DNA from: Alphaproteobacteria bacterium
Lineage (GTDB): Bacteria > Pseudomonadota > Alphaproteobacteria > Puniceispirillales > Puniceispirillaceae
Assembly (NCBI GenBank): GCA_022425565.1
Contig: JAKMFG010000020.1
Span: 1 to 6,509 of the forward strand
Reading direction: 5' to 3'
Length of the DNA: 6,509 nt
Made by a program: the position numbers and the translations under genes. Below the pieces are notes generated by a model. The model did no database searches. It saw nothing but the letters and a program-made list of their open reading frames with translations, and was not told where the DNA came from. This document shows, piece by piece, positions 5,637-6,509 of this stretch. Every line of letters starts with the position of its first letter. The stretch's first letter is position 1.

Positions 5637-6473
5637 TCATTTGAATTTCGCGATCATGTCCTTGATGCCCGGGATCGTCTCGATCTGATAGGCATGTGTC
5701 GGCTGGAAATACTGCACCAGCGAGCGCTGTGTGAGCCCGCCAAGAATGGTGAAATAGTACATCTCATAGCCCGGCAGAACGGCGCAGGGGTGATAGCCAT
5801 TGTCGATACAGATCGTCGAGCCGTCGACGATGTGATAGGCGTCACCAGGCTGGCCGTCCTCGCGCTGCAGCATCTGCAGCCCCGATCCCCAGTTCGGCTT
5901 GAACCGGAAATTATAGGTCTCGTCATGGCGGGTTTCGTCCGGCAGGCGGTTGGTGTCGTGCTTGTGGCTGGGGAAGCCTGACCAGCCTCCCGCCCCGACT
6001 GTAAACAGCTCGGACACCAGCAGCCTGCCGACCTTGTCATGCTGCTTCTGGCCAAGGATATGCTTGATCTTGCGGTGTGTCTTGGTGTCGTCAGAGCCGT
6101 ACTGCACGAGGTCGGGCTCGCGCACGTCGAACGGCTCCAGCACCTTGTCGTATTTCGCGCCGGCAATGAAAGTCTCGGTCTCGTCTGACATGCAGACAAT
6201 GGTGACGCTGGCGCCGACCGGCACATAAACACCTTCAGGCTCGCCATCCCACACATCCTCGCCGCGCCTGCCAAGGCTGGCAAAGGCAACACCCTCGACA
6301 TCGACATCGACCGTGCCGGTGGCCGGAACAATGCAGGTCTCGTAGCCCGGCACCTGATAGGTGAAGGCCTCGCCCTTCTTCAGCTTGACGATGTTGAAAT
6401 AATTCAGCGGAACGGTGCTGTTTTCGGCATCGACGATGGGCTTGTTGCCGTTGTCATAGGGGGCGATATGCAT
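5637..6473 (-). CDS. iolB: 5-deoxy-glucuronate isomerase-like protein (IolB family)
   Basis: The 278-residue protein is close to the usual IolB length of about 270 and folds as a double cupin in that family. The second cupin holds the IolB signature: WSGFPSHKHDTNRLPDE at 164-180, then ETYNFRF at 185-191, and GYHPCAVLPGYEMYYF at 226-241. H170, H172, E185 and H228 are the likely metal ligands. The N-terminal cupin shows PGYETCIVPATGTVDV at 42-57 and a late GVYVPVGASVTIV at 81-93, as expected. In myo-inositol breakdown IolB converts 5-deoxy-glucuronate to 5-dehydro-2-deoxygluconate in the cytoplasm. The C-terminal tail after GG at 245-246 does not match the usual GPxRxW ending, so this is a divergent member. 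An in-frame TGA 15 bases upstream of ATG 6473 rules out a longer start. It is the first of two genes with the aldolase. KduI is less likely because its motifs differ. Confidence 0.82.
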   Translation of the reverse strand: MHIAPYDNGNKPIVDAENSTVPLNYFNIVKLKKGEAFTYQVPGYETCIVPATGTVDVDVEGVAFASLGRRGEDVWDGEPEGVYVPVGASVTIVCMSDETETFIAGAKYDKVLEPFDVREPDLVQYGSDDTKTHRKIKHILGQKQHDKVGRLLVSELFTVGAGGWSGFPSHKHDTNRLPDETRHDETYNFRFKPNWGSGLQMLQREDGQPGDAYHIVDGSTICIDNGYHPCAVLPGYEMYYFTILGGLTQRSLVQYFQPTHAYQIETIPGIKDMIAKFK

Positions 6474-6481
6474 CTTGCTTG

Positions 6482-6487
6482 TCTCCG
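6482..6487 (-). promoter_or_regulatory. Shine-Dalgarno for iolB
   Basis: On the - strand CGGAGA is eight bases before the ATG at 6473, good spacing for translation initiation, and confirms the chosen start. Confidence 0.6.
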
Positions 6488-6488
6488 G

Positions 6489-6509
6489 TCAGTCTGTTGC
6501 CGCTTCTGT
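6489..6509 (-). CDS. Possible C-terminal end of an upstream gene (six codons plus stop)
   Basis: Reading the - strand from the right edge, the frame gives TEAATD followed by TGA at 6491-6489, 15 bases before the iolB start. That spacing matches the tight gaps elsewhere in this window, so it may be the end of another gene of the same operon. Six codons cannot identify a family, and a chance stop codon is equally possible. Confidence 0.25.
   Translation of the reverse strand, partial: TEAATD

Noticed and set aside
5622..5981. + strand frame of 119 codons opposite iolB
   Set aside because: It is antisense to the IolB signature region and has no family resemblance.
5637..6473. KduI (5-keto-4-deoxyuronate isomerase) as the identity of the isomerase
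   Set aside because: The FPSHKHD and GYHPxAxxPGY motifs are those of IolB; KduI has a CHTHxRRxE-type metal site that is not seen.
1..6509. CRISPR array, transposon ends, tRNA or attachment site
   Set aside because: No direct repeat series, terminal inverted repeat, transposase frame or tRNA-like sequence was seen; nearly all DNA is accounted for by metabolic genes.

Overview
The window looks like a chromosomal piece of a GC-rich proteobacterium, most likely an alphaproteobacterium. This rests on codon use rich in G/C at third positions, dense operonic packing and the protein families seen; no rRNA, tRNA or taxonomic marker is present, so the assignment is soft. Almost every base is coding. 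No gap between genes exceeds about 30 bases, and I see no mobile element, CRISPR array, RNA gene or long repeat.

Left block, + strand, about 1-4763: five tightly spaced genes that look like one operon. They are the C-terminal part of an SdhC-type membrane cytochrome b subunit (cut by the window edge), a succinate dehydrogenase/fumarate reductase-type flavoprotein, the alpha and beta subunits of a class I (4Fe-4S) fumarase/tartrate-dehydratase-type hydratase, and an LDH2/MDH2-family NAD(P)-dependent 2-hydroxyacid dehydrogenase. In order, these families carry out a parallel of the succinate-to-oxaloacetate arm of the TCA cycle: desaturate a succinate-like acid, add water to the fumarate-like product, and oxidise the malate-like product to a 2-oxo acid. 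Several subunits depart from the canonical TCA enzymes. The flavoprotein has Cys in place of the FAD-linking His, the SdhC-like protein has His where E. coli SdhC has quinone-site Ser27, and the hydratase motifs are altered. I infer a dedicated module for a substituted or unusual dicarboxylate rather than the housekeeping TCA enzymes. The substrate cannot be read from the sequence.

Right block, - strand, about 6509-4793: an IolB-like 5-deoxy-glucuronate isomerase followed 13 bases later by a class II (zinc) aldolase of the FbaA/GatY/IolJ superfamily. Six codons ending in a stop at the right edge may be the tail of a further upstream gene. The pair resembles part of a myo-inositol-type catabolic operon (isomerase, then aldolase), but both proteins differ from typical family members, so the real substrate may be a related deoxy-sugar acid.

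The two blocks converge with only 29 bases between their stop codons and no visible hairpin terminator. Nothing in the sequence proves that they share a pathway.
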